A stretch of DNA of 64,000 nucleotides from Palsa-504 sp963800415 (GCA_963800415.1 CAWDBS010000046.1:1-64000), one strand, 5' to 3'; numbered from the stretch's first letter, positions 1-10,704 are shown. Translations and numbers: made by a program. Notes: generated by a model from the letters alone, not told the origin.

Positions 1-1589
<1,589 letters not shown>

Positions 1590-1652
1590 CCGCGCCGTTA
1601 CGGCTAGGGCCGGCCATGGAGGCGGGACTGATCAGGCGGCCGGGAGGATCTG

Positions 1653-2177
1653 ATGCCTGAGGGCTTGTCGCCAGGCGAGGTTGGTAAGGAGATCTCCGAG
1701 CATCGGGCTCATACGCTGGAGGAGAAGGAGGGTTCCGGCGCCGAAGCTAAAGGGCGGGACCGGGTGATGACCATCATCGAGGCGGTCTTGCTGGCGGTCG
1801 TGGCCGTCATCGCGGCCTGGTCCGGATTCGCCGCGGCGAAATGGGGCACCGAGTCATCGCTCGACCTGGCCAAGGCATCGGCGGCTAGGACGGAGGCGAA
1901 CCGCGCCGCCTATCAGGCCGCCGACCTGAAGAATTTCGACGCGCTGACATTCAATGCCTGGTTCACGGCATATGTCGTCGGGAACGAGAACGCCATGCAA
2001 GTGGCCGAGAGGCGTTTCCGGCCGCAGTTCCTGGTCGCGTTCAACGCCTGGCTTGCGACGCACCCGTTCACGAACCTCCATGCACCGGCAGGCCCCACCT
2101 ACATGCCTCAGTATGTCCAGCCGGAACTGGCCCAGGCCAACCTGCTTGATGCTCGCGCCGATCACTACTACCGGTAG
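1653..2177 (+). CDS. Small membrane protein, probably truncated by IS701 element
   Basis: Unrecognised 174-residue protein. Residues 1-40 are charged and soluble, about 40-64 form one hydrophobic helix (MTIIEAVLLAVVAVIAAW), and the rest is amphipathic with many Ala, Asn and aromatic residues. The stop codon (2175-2177) lies inside the terminal inverted repeat of the IS701-type element, so the native C-terminus, which may have held further membrane segments, is probably missing. It converges on the LSDAT gene at the other side of the element. No function is proposed. Confidence 0.55.
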   Translation: MPEGLSPGEVGKEISEHRAHTLEEKEGSGAEAKGRDRVMTIIEAVLLAVVAVIAAWSGFAAAKWGTESSLDLAKASAARTEANRAAYQAADLKNFDALTFNAWFTAYVVGNENAMQVAERRFRPQFLVAFNAWLATHPFTNLHAPAGPTYMPQYVQPELAQANLLDARADHYYR

Positions 2178-3688
2178 TCCGTTGGATCAAGGCTGGTCAG
2201 GGGTAGGCTGGGAGTAGGTTTCCTGGTGAGTTCCGAAGCTGGTGATGAGCGGTGACCAAGCCGATAGCGTGTCCGCCTGCGCCGGGTCCGCTGGAAGACT
2301 ACGCGGCCCGGTTTCGATGACCTGTTCACTCATGTGGCGCAGCGGCGGGGGTTCCGGGAGTACCTGGCGGGGCTGCTGGCACCGCGGGAGCGGAACAAGA
2401 CGCTGACCGCGCTGGCCGGGGCCGAGCCGGTGACCGGGTCCAAGCTGCCGGCGGTGCAGCGGCTGCAGTTCTTCCTGTCGGAGTCGGTGTGGGATCCGGA
2501 GGCGGTGAACGCCCGCCGGCTGGAGCTGCTGCGGGCGGATCCGGCGACCGCGCCGTACGGCGGCGGGGTGCTGGTGATCGATGACAGCGGGGACCGCAAG
2601 GACGGGACCAGGACCGCGCACGTGGGCAGGCAGTACCTGGGCCGGTACGGCAAGACCGACAACGGGGTGGTCACCGTGACCACGGTGTGGGCCGATGAGC
2701 GGGTGTATTACCCGGTGGATGCGGTGCCGTATACCCCGGCGAGGCATTTTGCGAAGGGGAAGAACGACCCGGCGTTCCGCACCAAGCTGGCCATCGGCGC
2801 GGACCTGGCAGTCCGGGCCCGGGCGGCGGGGTTCACGTTCCGGGCGGTCGTGGCAGACAGCGCCTACGGCGATCAGGACGGGTTCCGCGCCGAGCTCGCG
2901 GAGGCCGGGCTGCCGTTCGTGATGGCGCTGCGGCCGCACCGGGGGACCTGGGCCCGCGCCGCGGAGGCGCACACCCCGGTAGAGGCCGCCCGGGCCCTGG
3001 CCTGGGGCGGGCCGGACGACCCGGGCGACTGGACGGCGGTGCGGCGCACGTTCCGCGACGGCCACGCCGAGACCTGGCGGGCCGCCGACGCGAAGCTGGG
3101 CGGATGGGGCCCGGACGGCGTCCGGCGCCTGGTCGTGGCCACCGCCGACCCGGGCACCCTGCCGGACAAGGCCACCTGGTACCTGGTCACCAACCTGCCC
3201 CGCCCCGGCGGCCCCCGGGAGCCGGGCAGCCCGCACCCGGCCGCCGGGCTGGCCGAGATCACCCGGATCTACGCGATCCGCAACTGGATCGAGCAGAGCT
3301 ACAAGCAGGTCAAGGACGAGCTGGGCTGGGCCGATTTCCAGGTCCGCTCCGACATCGCCATCCGCCGCCACCAGGCACTGGTCAACTGCGCGTTCTCCTT
3401 CTGCTGGGCCGCCTGGTTCGGCGGCCACCCCGCGTCACGCCAGACGGCGGCACCGCAGCCGGAACCCGGCCGCGGAGAGAGGGGGCTCCCGCGCCGCCGT
3501 CCCGCCAGCGCCGTCCTGGCCGCGGGCGCTGCGCGCGGTCCGCGCCTGGCTTTCCCCCTGGACCGTGCTGCAGCGCTGGTGGACCGCATGGTCCAAGGCG
3601 CCCCCGCCGCCGCAGCTGCAAGCCCTGATCAACTCGGTCGCGGCAGGCTGCGGCCTGCACCTCTACATCCCGAATTAACGGACTACCG
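2172..3688 (+). mobile_element. IS701-family insertion sequence
   Basis: An element of about 1.5 kb bounded by the 12-bp inverted repeat CGGTAGTCCGTT at 2172-2183 and its exact reverse complement at 3677-3688. It holds one transposase gene that almost fills it. I see no clear target-site duplication next to either end. The genes on both sides look shortened at the junctions, so insertion was probably accompanied or followed by deletion of flanking DNA. Confidence 0.8.
2252..3678 (+). pseudogene. IS701-family DDE transposase, two frameshifts
   Basis: Transposase of the DDE_5/IS701 type. The conserved DDE surroundings are VLVIDDSGDRKDG (first Asp), VVADSAYGDQDG (second Asp) and IRNWIEQSYKQVKDE (Glu). 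Translation starts best at GTG 2252. An extra base near 2315 moves the frame so that RFDDLFTHVAQRRG continues in the long frame from 2316. Near 3430-3500 the frame must shift again to give the family-like end WLSPWTVLQRWWTAW and LHLYIPN with a stop at 3676-3678 inside the right inverted repeat. As written the gene would not give a full transposase. It is either dead or mis-sequenced. Confidence 0.8.
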
Positions 3689-4245
3689 TTAGCCACCTGC
3701 CCGCCGCCGGCCAGCACCACGACCACGTGACCGCCGCCGGCGAGCTGGCCGGCCACAGTCATCATCAGGCGTGTCTCGCCGCCCCATTCGCCGCTGTCAG
3801 CCAGGATGAAATGCGAATGGTTCTCCTCCAGCGGCACACCTTCCCCGGCAGGGCTCCCGGGGTAAGTCACCAGCCCGGCCGGCGCGACACCCACCAGCAC
3901 CGGCACCGCATCCGGCCAACGAGCCCTGGTTTGCCCGGCCAGCTGCATCACGCCAGCGGACGTGCCGCCGTCCACCACCACGGCGCCGGCGACTTCAGCA
4001 GCCGAGGCGACCGCGGCCCCGATCATCGCGCTCGCACGTTCCAGCGCGGCATCAACCAGACCGTCGGCCCCACCGCAGACGACGATGACAGGGCGCCCCT
4101 GGCCAGGCATCGCGAGGCCCATCCGCGCGATAACGTCCGTCGCATCACCGGATCGTGCCTGACTCAGCTGGGCCTGATTCCCGGTGCCGAACGGCACCCG
4201 GCGCACCTCCTGCTGATCAGCCCGGTCGCTCACCCAAAGCATCAT
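3689..4245 (-). pseudogene. LSDAT (SLOG-superfamily) protein, 3' end lost to IS701 element
   Basis: The product matches the prokaryotic LSDAT domain, a SLOG-superfamily Rossmann-like nucleotide or ligand sensor. Visible blocks are RPVIVVCGGADGL, VVVDGGTSAGVMQL, VLVGVAPAGLVTYPG and the ENHSHFILAD segment. The domain is cut right after VVVLAGGGQVA, where the right end of the IS begins, so the last helices and any C-terminal module are gone. LSDAT proteins are known from nucleotide-sensing and predicted defence contexts, often with membrane partners. A single-TM protein lies on the other side of the IS. The role here is inference and the gene is most likely dead. Confidence 0.7.
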
Positions 4246-4281
4246 CCCACAGGCAGCAGTTCCCGCTCACCGTTCACCTTT

Positions 4282-4295
4282 ACTCCCTGGGGAGT
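4282..4295. promoter_or_regulatory. Palindrome ACTCCC-TG-GGGAGT upstream of LSDAT gene
   Basis: A 14-bp inverted repeat with 6-bp arms and a TG spacer, 37 bp upstream of the LSDAT start. It is flanked on both sides by TTTAC or ATTTAC, giving a larger imperfect symmetry. It is a plausible operator for the LSDAT gene; no regulator is identified. Confidence 0.35.
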
Positions 4296-4629
4296 CATTT
4301 ACTTCATCGGTCAGGTCGTATTCAGTCACCACATTGGCCCGCCATGCCCGCCTGTGACGTTCTCAGGCACCGCCACCGAACGGCTCGCGGGCGATGTCCC
4401 GTCCGGCGGTGACAGGCACCCTCCCAGCGCCGATCCGACCTGCGGCGCGGACCACCACATGACCAGCTGACCCGACTACTCGCACGACCTGCTCACGGAG
4501 AGCGGCAGGAGAGCGTGCCTGGCGTGCCAACTGCAGGCCGAGTAGGCTGTGCGTAACAGACTGGTCGCTCGGGTCAGATTTTGTTTCTACGTACGATCCA
4601 CTCGGCGCAGGCTCTGTGTGGTGGTGTCT
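4296..4629. other. Intergenic stretch, no gene recognised
   Basis: About 330 bp between the LSDAT promoter and the vWA-like fragment. Frames here are short and lack family features. The composition is less GC-rich than the neighbouring genes, as expected for a promoter region or for eroded DNA. Confidence 0.4.
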
Positions 4630-4720
4630 ATGGAACTATTCCACGACCAGCCGACACCTGGTCGCCCGTTGCTGGTTGGCATTCTGATCGACGTTTCAGC
4701 CTCCATGGTCTCGTCCTCTC
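4630..4720 (+). pseudogene. N-terminal fragment of a vWA-domain protein
   Basis: Starting at ATG 4630 the frame reads MELFHDQP then RPLLVGILIDVSASM. The DVSAS stretch is a MIDAS metal-binding signature (DxSxS) that opens von Willebrand factor A domains. After about 30 residues the similarity stops and the frame turns into low-quality sequence. So only the first strand of the domain survives. It lies between an LSDAT remnant and an IS1380-type transposase, and vWA (TerY-like) and SLOG proteins do occur in the same conflict/stress loci. Identification rests on a short motif. Confidence 0.4.
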
Positions 4721-5026
4721 TTCGATCTGAACCAAGGGATGCGTCGGGTGACAGCAGCGAACCGGCGATAACGACCCGGATTCAAAGAGGCTTATGCGAA
4801 ACCCTGTTGCCTCGGACCGTCCGGTTCTTGCCTCAGACCCGATTCCGCGAATAGCGCGATGAGCTGACTGTCGCCTGCGTAAATGATCTTGGTGCGTCAG
4901 GATTCCTGGTAGCGGGCATACTTGCGGCCCGGGAGACGCGCCGGGTTCGCGGTTTGCGGCCTTTCTGCGGGTCGGGGCTGGCGGGCCGTGGACGAGGACG
5001 GGGAGCCGGGGCTCAGGAGGCACAGC
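4721..5026. other. Degenerate DNA between vWA fragment and transposase
   Basis: About 300 bp without a supportable gene. It should hold the downstream boundary of the IS1380-type element, but I could not pair its end with an inverted repeat on the other side. Confidence 0.35.
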
Positions 5027-6130
5027 TCAGGCGGGTGCGGGCAGGTCCCGCAGCCGGGCCAGGACCTCGGGCAGGTGGCCGTGGCCGGGCGGGAGCCGCA
5101 GGATCAGGTGGCGGGCGTGGCGGATCAGCCGGCCGGGGACGGCGATCAGCCGCCACCGCAGGGTCGCGATCATGGCCTTGCCGCCGCGGACGCCGTGCCC
5201 TGTCAGGATGTCCTCGCCTGCAGTGATGGCGGTGAGCTGGTGCAGCCAGGCGGCCATGCTCGCGGCGAGCAGCGCGCCCCACATCCAGGCCAGGTTGACC
5301 TGGGGGTATCCGGATGGGAGGTGCCGGAGGGCGGCGCCGAGCTTGCTGTCGCGGAAGAGGTTCTCCACCGTGGTGCGGTGCCGGTACCAGTGCTCGGCGG
5401 CCACCGCCTTGTCCGGCGCAGTCACGTCCAGGTTCGTCACGATGAAGCTGTAGGCGTAGATCGCCCCGGCGCGGGCCAGTTCGGGGATCGGCAGGGCGCG
5501 CTGGTCTGGGTGCAGGGTGCGGCGGCGCCGGGACCGCGGGTCGGCGGAGACCTGGGCCGGGTCCAGCAGGACCCGCCGGATCAGCAGCCGGGTGTTCGCC
5601 GGCCACCAGTCCGGGCAGTACTCAGCAACGGCGACCTGGGCGCCGTCCATGCCGGTCGCATCGTGCCAGTCGTCGTCGGCGAGGCCGGCCAGCAGCCGCC
5701 ACAGCGGTGCGATCCGCTTGGCGCCGATCGCGAAACTGATGTGCTCGTCGTGCGCGGCGCGGGCCAGTGCGCCGGCGAAGTACCCGGCATCGGCGCGCAT
5801 CGCCACCCGGCCCGAAGCCCGGGCCGCCGCAGGCAGGGAGGCCAGCGCGCGGCGCAGCAGATCCGGCGCGGTCGCGCGCGGGTCATCGGTGCCGTCGCCC
5901 AGGTCGGCGGCCAGGACAATCTCGGTCTCGGCCCAGCTGGCCACGTGCGGCCGCCCGACCCGCTGGCCCTGATGGTTATAGGCCACGCCCCGCTTCTTGG
6001 ACCCGTAGACCTCCACGTCAGTGGTGTCCAGGTCGATCGTGACCGGCCCGCCGGCCAGCGCCGGATCCGGCGCGCCGATCCGCGGCTGCTGCCGCGATCT
6101 GCCCGCTCCGCTACGTATCCTGTTCACCAA
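5027..6130 (-). mobile_element. IS1380-type transposase, N-terminus missing
   Basis: 367-residue DDE transposase resembling the IS1380 group (DDE_1 domain). Landmarks are VTIDLDTTDVEVYGSKKRG (first Asp), MRADAGYFAG (second Asp) and the late block HRTTVENLFRDSKLGAALRH with the Glu, followed by the usual LAWMWGALLAASMAAWLHQL helix. Full IS1380 transposases are about 450-500 residues; roughly the first 100 residues are missing before residue 20 here, and upstream sequence (6131 onward) does not encode them. The element is therefore a 5'-truncated, probably inactive copy. Confidence 0.8.
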
Positions 6131-6131
6131 G

Positions 6132-6200
6132 TAGGTGCCTCTCCGGCTGAGATGATCATTACTTCGCAGCGATTATCATCCCAGGTCAGAGCGGCACCTA
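6132..6200. repeat. Nested inverted repeats next to IS1380-type gene
   Basis: TAGGTGCCTCT at 6132-6142 pairs with AGAGCGGCACCTA at 6188-6200 (two mismatches or gaps). Inside, GATGAT at 6151-6156 pairs with ATCATC at 6175-6180. The 69-bp segment can fold on itself and abuts the transposase start, so it may be the terminal region of the element or a small remnant. Confidence 0.4.
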
Positions 6201-6563
6201 TCTGCATTTGCCGGGCCGTGTCACCGACCTACTCGCGGATTCGGGTCAGAGGACGGTAACGCGGAAAGCGTTCCCGCGACGGCCCCGGTGCCCGAGACCG
6301 GGTGCCGGTCGATGCTGGCGTTGCCGACTGCCCGGTCCAGCGCCATCCCACGACCTGAGACTCAGGCTGCGGCGGACAACACCATGAGCATCAGCCGGGC
6401 ATCACAGCGACGCCCCGCAGGCAGCGCTCCGCCCGGCTCGGCTGCCTCAGGAGCAGTAGACCCCAAGGCCCTCCACTGCCCGGCATGGATACGCCGCAGG
6501 CGACCAGTTCTAACATTCTGTCTAACACGGTGTTAGAATCTGAATGCACGAGGTCGTCAAGGC
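6201..6563. other. Intergenic region holding an orphan palindrome
   Basis: About 360 bp between the IS remnant and the acyl-CoA dehydrogenase stop. The only clear signal is the palindrome at 6521-6537. No frame has family features. Confidence 0.4.
6521..6537. promoter_or_regulatory. 17-bp palindrome TCTAACAC-G-GTGTTAGA
   Basis: Perfect inverted repeat with 8-bp arms and a 1-nt centre, of TetR-operator shape. A further half site TTCTAACA lies about 12 bp upstream of it. It lies 27 bp past the stop of the minus-strand acyl-CoA dehydrogenase, with no gene starting nearby. It could have served a gene now replaced by the IS remnant. It is too AT-rich for a classical terminator stem. Confidence 0.4.
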
Positions 6564-7721
6564 CTAGGCCCGCAGGCCGGTCACTTCGCGGGCGATGATC
6601 GTCTTCATGATCTCGGAGGTGCCGCCGTAGATGGTCTGCACCCGGGCGTCCGCGTAGGCCCGCGCGATCGGGTACTCGGCCATGTAGCCGTAGCCGCCGA
6701 ACAGTTGCAGGCACCGGTCGAGCACGCGGTGCTGCACCTCGGTGGCCCAGAGCTTGGCCTTGGCCGCGTCCACCTCGGTCAGCTCGCCGGAGTTCAGCGC
6801 CAGGACCGCCTTGTCCAGGTAAGCCTCCAGCACGTCGACCTCGGTCACCGCCGTGGCCAGCTCGAACGCGGTGTTCTGGAACGCGGCCAGGGGCTTGCCG
6901 AAGGCCGTGCGCTCGGTGGTGTACTCGACCGTCCAGCCGAGCGCGGCCCGGACCGAGGACAGCGCAAGGATGGCGATCGACATCCGCTCCCGGGGCAGCC
7001 GCTCCATCAGGTGGACGAAGCCGCCGCCCTCGCGGCCGAGCAGGTTGGCCGCGGGGACCCGGACGTCGTCGAAGAACAACTCGGCGGTGTCCTGCGCGTG
7101 CAGGCCGATCTTGTCCAGCTTGCGGCCCCGGGTGAAGCCGGGCATGCCGCGCTCCGCCACCAGCAGGCTGACGCCGTGCGCGCCCGCGTCCGGATCGGTG
7201 CGCGCCACCACGATCACCAGGTCGGAATGGATGCCGTTGGTGATGAACGTCTTGGCGCCGTTCAGCACCCAGACGTCCCCGTCCCGGACCGCGGTGGTGC
7301 GGATGCCCTGCAGGTCGCTGCCGGCGCCGGGTTCGGTCATCGCGATCGCGCCGATGCACTCGCCGGCCGCCATCGGCGGCAGCCAGCGGGCCTGCTGCTC
7401 CTCGGTGCCCAGGTCGACGAGGTAGGGGACGACGATGTCGTCCTGCACGCTGAGCCCCGAGCTGAGCGATGCCGCACACGCCTGACCGAGCTCTTCCATC
7501 ACCACGCAGCGGTAGCGGAAGTCACCCGTCCCCGCGCCGCCGAACCTCTCCGGGATCGACAGCCCGGTGATGGCCTGCTTGCCCGCCGCCAGCCAGGCCT
7601 GCCGGTCGACCAGATGCTCCTGCTCCCAGCGCTGCTGGTGCGGCGTGACCTCGCGCTTGATGTAGGCCTGGACGACCTCGCGGAACGCCTCGTGGTCCGG
7701 CTCGTACAAGTCCCTGCGCAC
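6564..7721 (-). CDS. Acyl-CoA dehydrogenase
   Basis: FAD-dependent alpha,beta-dehydrogenation of an acyl-CoA, first step of beta-oxidation. The 385 residues have the full ACAD architecture: helical N-domain, the beta-domain signature IAMTEPGAGSD, and the C-terminal helical bundle with FGGYGYMAEYPIAR. The usual late catalytic Glu is replaced (YGGTSEIM), but LPRERMSIA carries the Glu position used by the isovaleryl/long-chain branch. Its start lies 3 bp after the stop of the enoyl-CoA hydratase, so the two are one operon (hydratase first). Substrate is unknown; medium to long or branched acyl-CoA is likely. Confidence 0.93.
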   Translation of the reverse strand: MRRDLYEPDHEAFREVVQAYIKREVTPHQQRWEQEHLVDRQAWLAAGKQAITGLSIPERFGGAGTGDFRYRCVVMEELGQACAASLSSGLSVQDDIVVPYLVDLGTEEQQARWLPPMAAGECIGAIAMTEPGAGSDLQGIRTTAVRDGDVWVLNGAKTFITNGIHSDLVIVVARTDPDAGAHGVSLLVAERGMPGFTRGRKLDKIGLHAQDTAELFFDDVRVPAANLLGREGGGFVHLMERLPRERMSIAILALSSVRAALGWTVEYTTERTAFGKPLAAFQNTAFELATAVTEVDVLEAYLDKAVLALNSGELTEVDAAKAKLWATEVQHRVLDRCLQLFGGYGYMAEYPIARAYADARVQTIYGGTSEIMKTIIAREVTGLRA

Positions 7722-7724
7722 GGT

Positions 7725-8486
7725 TTACTTCCCCTTCCACACCGGGGCGCGCTTCTCGGCGAACGCCCGGGCTCCCTCTTGCGCGTCTTGCGAGGTGAAC
7801 ACCGGCTGCATCAGCTTGGCCGCCTCATCCCACCGCTGCGCCGCGGTCCAGTCGCCGCCGCGGTGCGCGATCTCCTTGGTGGCCACGAGCGCCAGCGGCC
7901 CGTTAGCCGCGATCTTCTCGGCCAATTCCAGCGCGGCCGGCAGCGCCTGGCCCTCCTCCACGACCCGGTTGACCAGCCCGATCTCGGCGGCCCGCCGGGC
8001 GTCCACCGGGTCGCCGGTGAGCAGCAGCTCCAGCGCCAGCGCCCGGGGCACCCGCTGCGCCAGCAGCAGCGCACCGCCAGCCCCCGCCACCAGCGACCGC
8101 TTGACCTCGGGGACGCCGAACCGGGCCGACGCGCCCGCGACCACCAGGTCGCAGGCGAGCAGCAGCTCGAATCCGCCGGCCAGCGCCCAGCCCTCCGCCG
8201 CGCCGATCAGCGGCTTGCGCGGCGGGGTCTGGGTGATACCGCACAGCCCGCGGCCGGGGAACGAGGGCGTCTCGCCCTTCAGGAACGCCTTGAGGTCCAT
8301 GCCCGAGGAGAACGTGCCGCCCGCCGCGGTGAGCACCCCCACCCGCAGTTCACCGTCCGCGTCGAGTTCGTCGGCCGCGTCGCGGATCCCGGCCGCCACC
8401 GCCCCGTTCAGCGCGTTGCGAGCCTCAGGCCGGTTGATGGTGATGACCTGCACCGCGCCGCGGCGCTCGACCAGTACTTCGCTCAT
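7725..8486 (-). CDS. Enoyl-CoA hydratase/isomerase family protein
   Basis: Crotonase-fold enzyme of 253 residues that adds water to 2-enoyl-CoA. Both oxyanion-hole blocks are present (GTFSSGMDLKAF and EGWALAGGFELLLACD). Both catalytic acidic positions are occupied: the Glu of GGFEL and the Glu of FGVPEVKRSL. Length is normal. It is the first gene of an operon with the acyl-CoA dehydrogenase that follows, consistent with successive beta-oxidation steps. Start ATG 8486 has no strong ribosome site; the upstream PPOX gene ends 20 bp earlier in the same direction. Confidence 0.93.
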   Translation of the reverse strand: MSEVLVERRGAVQVITINRPEARNALNGAVAAGIRDAADELDADGELRVGVLTAAGGTFSSGMDLKAFLKGETPSFPGRGLCGITQTPPRKPLIGAAEGWALAGGFELLLACDLVVAGASARFGVPEVKRSLVAGAGGALLLAQRVPRALALELLLTGDPVDARRAAEIGLVNRVVEEGQALPAALELAEKIAANGPLALVATKEIAHRGGDWTAAQRWDEAAKLMQPVFTSQDAQEGARAFAEKRAPVWKGK

Positions 8487-8505
8487 GCGGCTATTAGATC
8501 AGCCG

Positions 8506-8956
8506 CTAGGCCCGGCCGGGCAGGGTGGCCAGCTTACGGAAATCCCAGCTGGTGATCTTCCGCGGGGTGACGCGCAGCCAGGCGTGCCGGCCGTCGTGGA
8601 TCATCTGGTCGGAGCCGAAGTACTTGCCCGCCATCAGCCGCTCGGGCCCGGCGAGCTCGGGAGGCCCGGCATCGCCTTCACTGGTCCGCGGGACGGGACC
8701 GACGACGGCGGCCTCGCCCTCGATCTCCACGCCGTGCAGCTCGGCGTAGTGCTCACCACCGTCGATCACCGCGGCCACCCGGGGATCGCGCTGCACGTCG
8801 GCCCACCGCTGGCTGCGGGTCAGCGAGTAGACCCACAAGGCGCCGTGCATCCCAGACGAACCAGACCGGCGAGACGTGCGGCCCGCCCTGGCCCAGCGTC
8901 GCCAGCCGGCAGGTGCGCTCCCGGCCAAGGAACGCGTCCATTTCGGCGGTACTCAT
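8506..8956 (-). CDS. Pyridoxamine 5'-phosphate oxidase-like (PPOX) protein, frameshifted
   Basis: Small split-barrel flavin or F420-binding protein of the PPOX superfamily, about 150 residues. The N-terminal half reads MSTAEMDAFLGRERTCRLAT and VSPVWFVWD, and the second half continues in another frame with LWVYSLTRSQRWADVQRDPR and ends KLATLPGRA. One extra base near 8852 causes the change. Start ATG 8954-8956 is chosen because the family motif begins there. It is directly upstream of the hydratase in the same direction. Reduction of a lipid-linked or F420-dependent substrate is possible, not shown. Confidence 0.75.
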
Positions 8957-9900
8957 CGCGATCACCCGGCCGCGTCGCTGTCCTGGCATCCTCGCACCTC
9001 GCTTCGTGCACTGGTTGAGACGATAATGGCCGACGAGGCAAACACACCGTCACGTCATCTGGGGGCATTATGGCCGACCAGCCGCCACCGCCCGTCGGGC
9101 AGCCCGACGAGCTGAGCCCGCTGGACTACCTGATGCACCGCGGCGAGGCGAATCCGGCCACCCGATCCGCGTTCCTGAACGTGGAGATCCTCGACCGCCC
9201 GGCCGACTGGGCCCGGCTGCGCGAGGCGATGGACCGGGCCAGCCGGGTGGTCATCAGGATGCGGCAGAAGGTGGTGATCCCGCCGGTACCGACAACGCCG
9301 GCGCGGTGGGTGGTCGATCCCGACTTCGACCTGGACTACCACCTGCGCCGGGTCGCGCTGCCGGCCCCGGGTTCGCTGCGCCAGCTCCTCGACCTGGCCG
9401 AGGTCATCCTGCAGTCGCCGCTGGACACCTCGCGCGCCCTGTGGGAGGCGGTGTACGTGGAAGGCCTGGAAGAGGGCCGGGCCGCGCTGCTGACCAAGCT
9501 CAGCCACGCCGTCACCGACGGGCTGGGCGGGCTCGCCCTGTTCGAGCAGATCTACGACACCGAGCGGGACCCGGAGCCGCGGCCGATGCCGCCGGTGCCG
9601 GTGCCGCGCGACGTGAGCGGCGGTGACCTGCTCCGCGACAGCCTCAGGCAGTGGCCGGTCACGACGCTTTCTGGCTACTGGAAGCTGCTGGGCAGCACGG
9701 TCGGTACCGTCAGCCGCCTGGTCACGCAGCCGGGGCCCGCGGTGTCCGAGGCGATCGGCTTCGCCGACTCGGCGCTGCGTATGCTCGGCCCGCCGCCGGC
9801 CGAGCCGTCGCCGCTGCTGCGCCGCCGGAGCCTGGTGAGCCGCACCTTCGTGCTCGAGCTGCCGCTCACCGAGCTGCGCGCGGCGGCCAAGGCAGTCACG

Positions 9901-9991
9901 GTACCGGGGGGGCAGCGGGGGGGTCGGCCCCCCCGGAGGCGGCAGAGTACCGGGGGGGCACGGGGGGGTCGGCCCCCCCGGAGGCGGCAGA
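9901..9991. repeat. Tandem 46/45-bp repeat with G7/C7 hairpin, inserted in tgs
   Basis: Two head-to-tail copies, 9901-9946 and 9947-9991, differing by one missing base. Each starts GTACCGGGGGGGCA, then has a perfect stem-loop CGGGGGGG-TCGG-CCCCCCCG, then GAGGCGGCAGA. The total length, 91 bp, is one more than a multiple of three, so it shifts the tgs frame. The unit looks like a REP-type palindromic element rather than a duplication of tgs sequence, because the flanking gene does not resemble it. Confidence 0.9.
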
Positions 9992-10630
9992 GCGTCGGTC
10001 AACGACGCCTACCTCGCCGCGCTGTGCGGCGGCCTGGGCCGGTACCACGAGGTGCTCGGCGTGCCGGTAGAGGCGCTGCCGCTGTCGATCCCGGTCAGCC
10101 TGCGCACCGGCGACGACCCCGCGTCGGGCAACCGGTGGGCCGGCGTCACCATCGCCGCGCCGGTCGGCGAATCCGATCCGGCCGAACGGATGAAGCAGAT
10201 CCGCGAGCAGGTGATCGCGCGCCGGAGCGAGCCCGCCATCGACGTGATCGGCAGGATCGCGCCGGTGCTGAGCTGGCTGCCCGACGAGACGCTGCTGACG
10301 ATCACCGAAAGGGTCATCCGGCAGGACGTTCAGGCCAGCAACGTGCCCGGCTATACCGGGGAGACATTCCTGGCCGGGGCGAGGGTGGACCGGCAGTACG
10401 GGATGGGGCCGCTTCCCCGGGTGGCCATGATGGCGGTCCTGATCTCCCGGGCGGGCACGTGCACGGTGACGTTCCGCTACGACACGGCGTCGTTCACCGC
10501 CACCGACCAGCTGGAGAAGTGCCTTCAGGCCGGGTTCGACGAGATAGTGGAGCTGGGGCGGCCACCCGCCCGTTCGGCGCCGAAAAGACGCCCGGCACAG
10601 AAGACGGCGGGCACCGCCCGGCGGACGCCA

Positions 10631-10675
10631 GCCCAGAAGACCCAGGCCCAGAAGACCCAGGCCCAGAAGACCCAG
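10631..10675. repeat. 15-bp tandem repeat, three copies, at tgs 3' end
   Basis: GCCCAGAAGACCCAG is repeated three times without change and encodes AQKTQ repeats in the tgs tail just before its stop. The period is a multiple of three, so copy number can vary without frameshift. Confidence 0.9.
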
Positions 10676-10704
10676 GCCCGGCCGCCCCGGGCCCGGCGAA
10701 CCTC

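Noticed and set aside
5013..5606. Proline-rich minus-strand frame overlapping the IS1380-type transposase
   Set aside because: Out-of-frame shadow of the transposase on the same strand.
6705..8555. 616-codon plus-strand frame over the dehydrogenase and hydratase genes
   Set aside because: Runs antisense through two well-conserved enzymes and has no family features.
9890..10000. Programmed frameshifting as explanation for the tgs split
   Set aside because: The two halves are separated by a 91-bp repeat unlike the gene and not by a slippery site with continuous coding sequence; insertion explains it exactly.
9055..10002. Minus-strand frame with a PPGGPTPP repeat
   Set aside because: It is the reverse reading of the G/C-rich tandem hairpin inside tgs, not a proline-rich gene.
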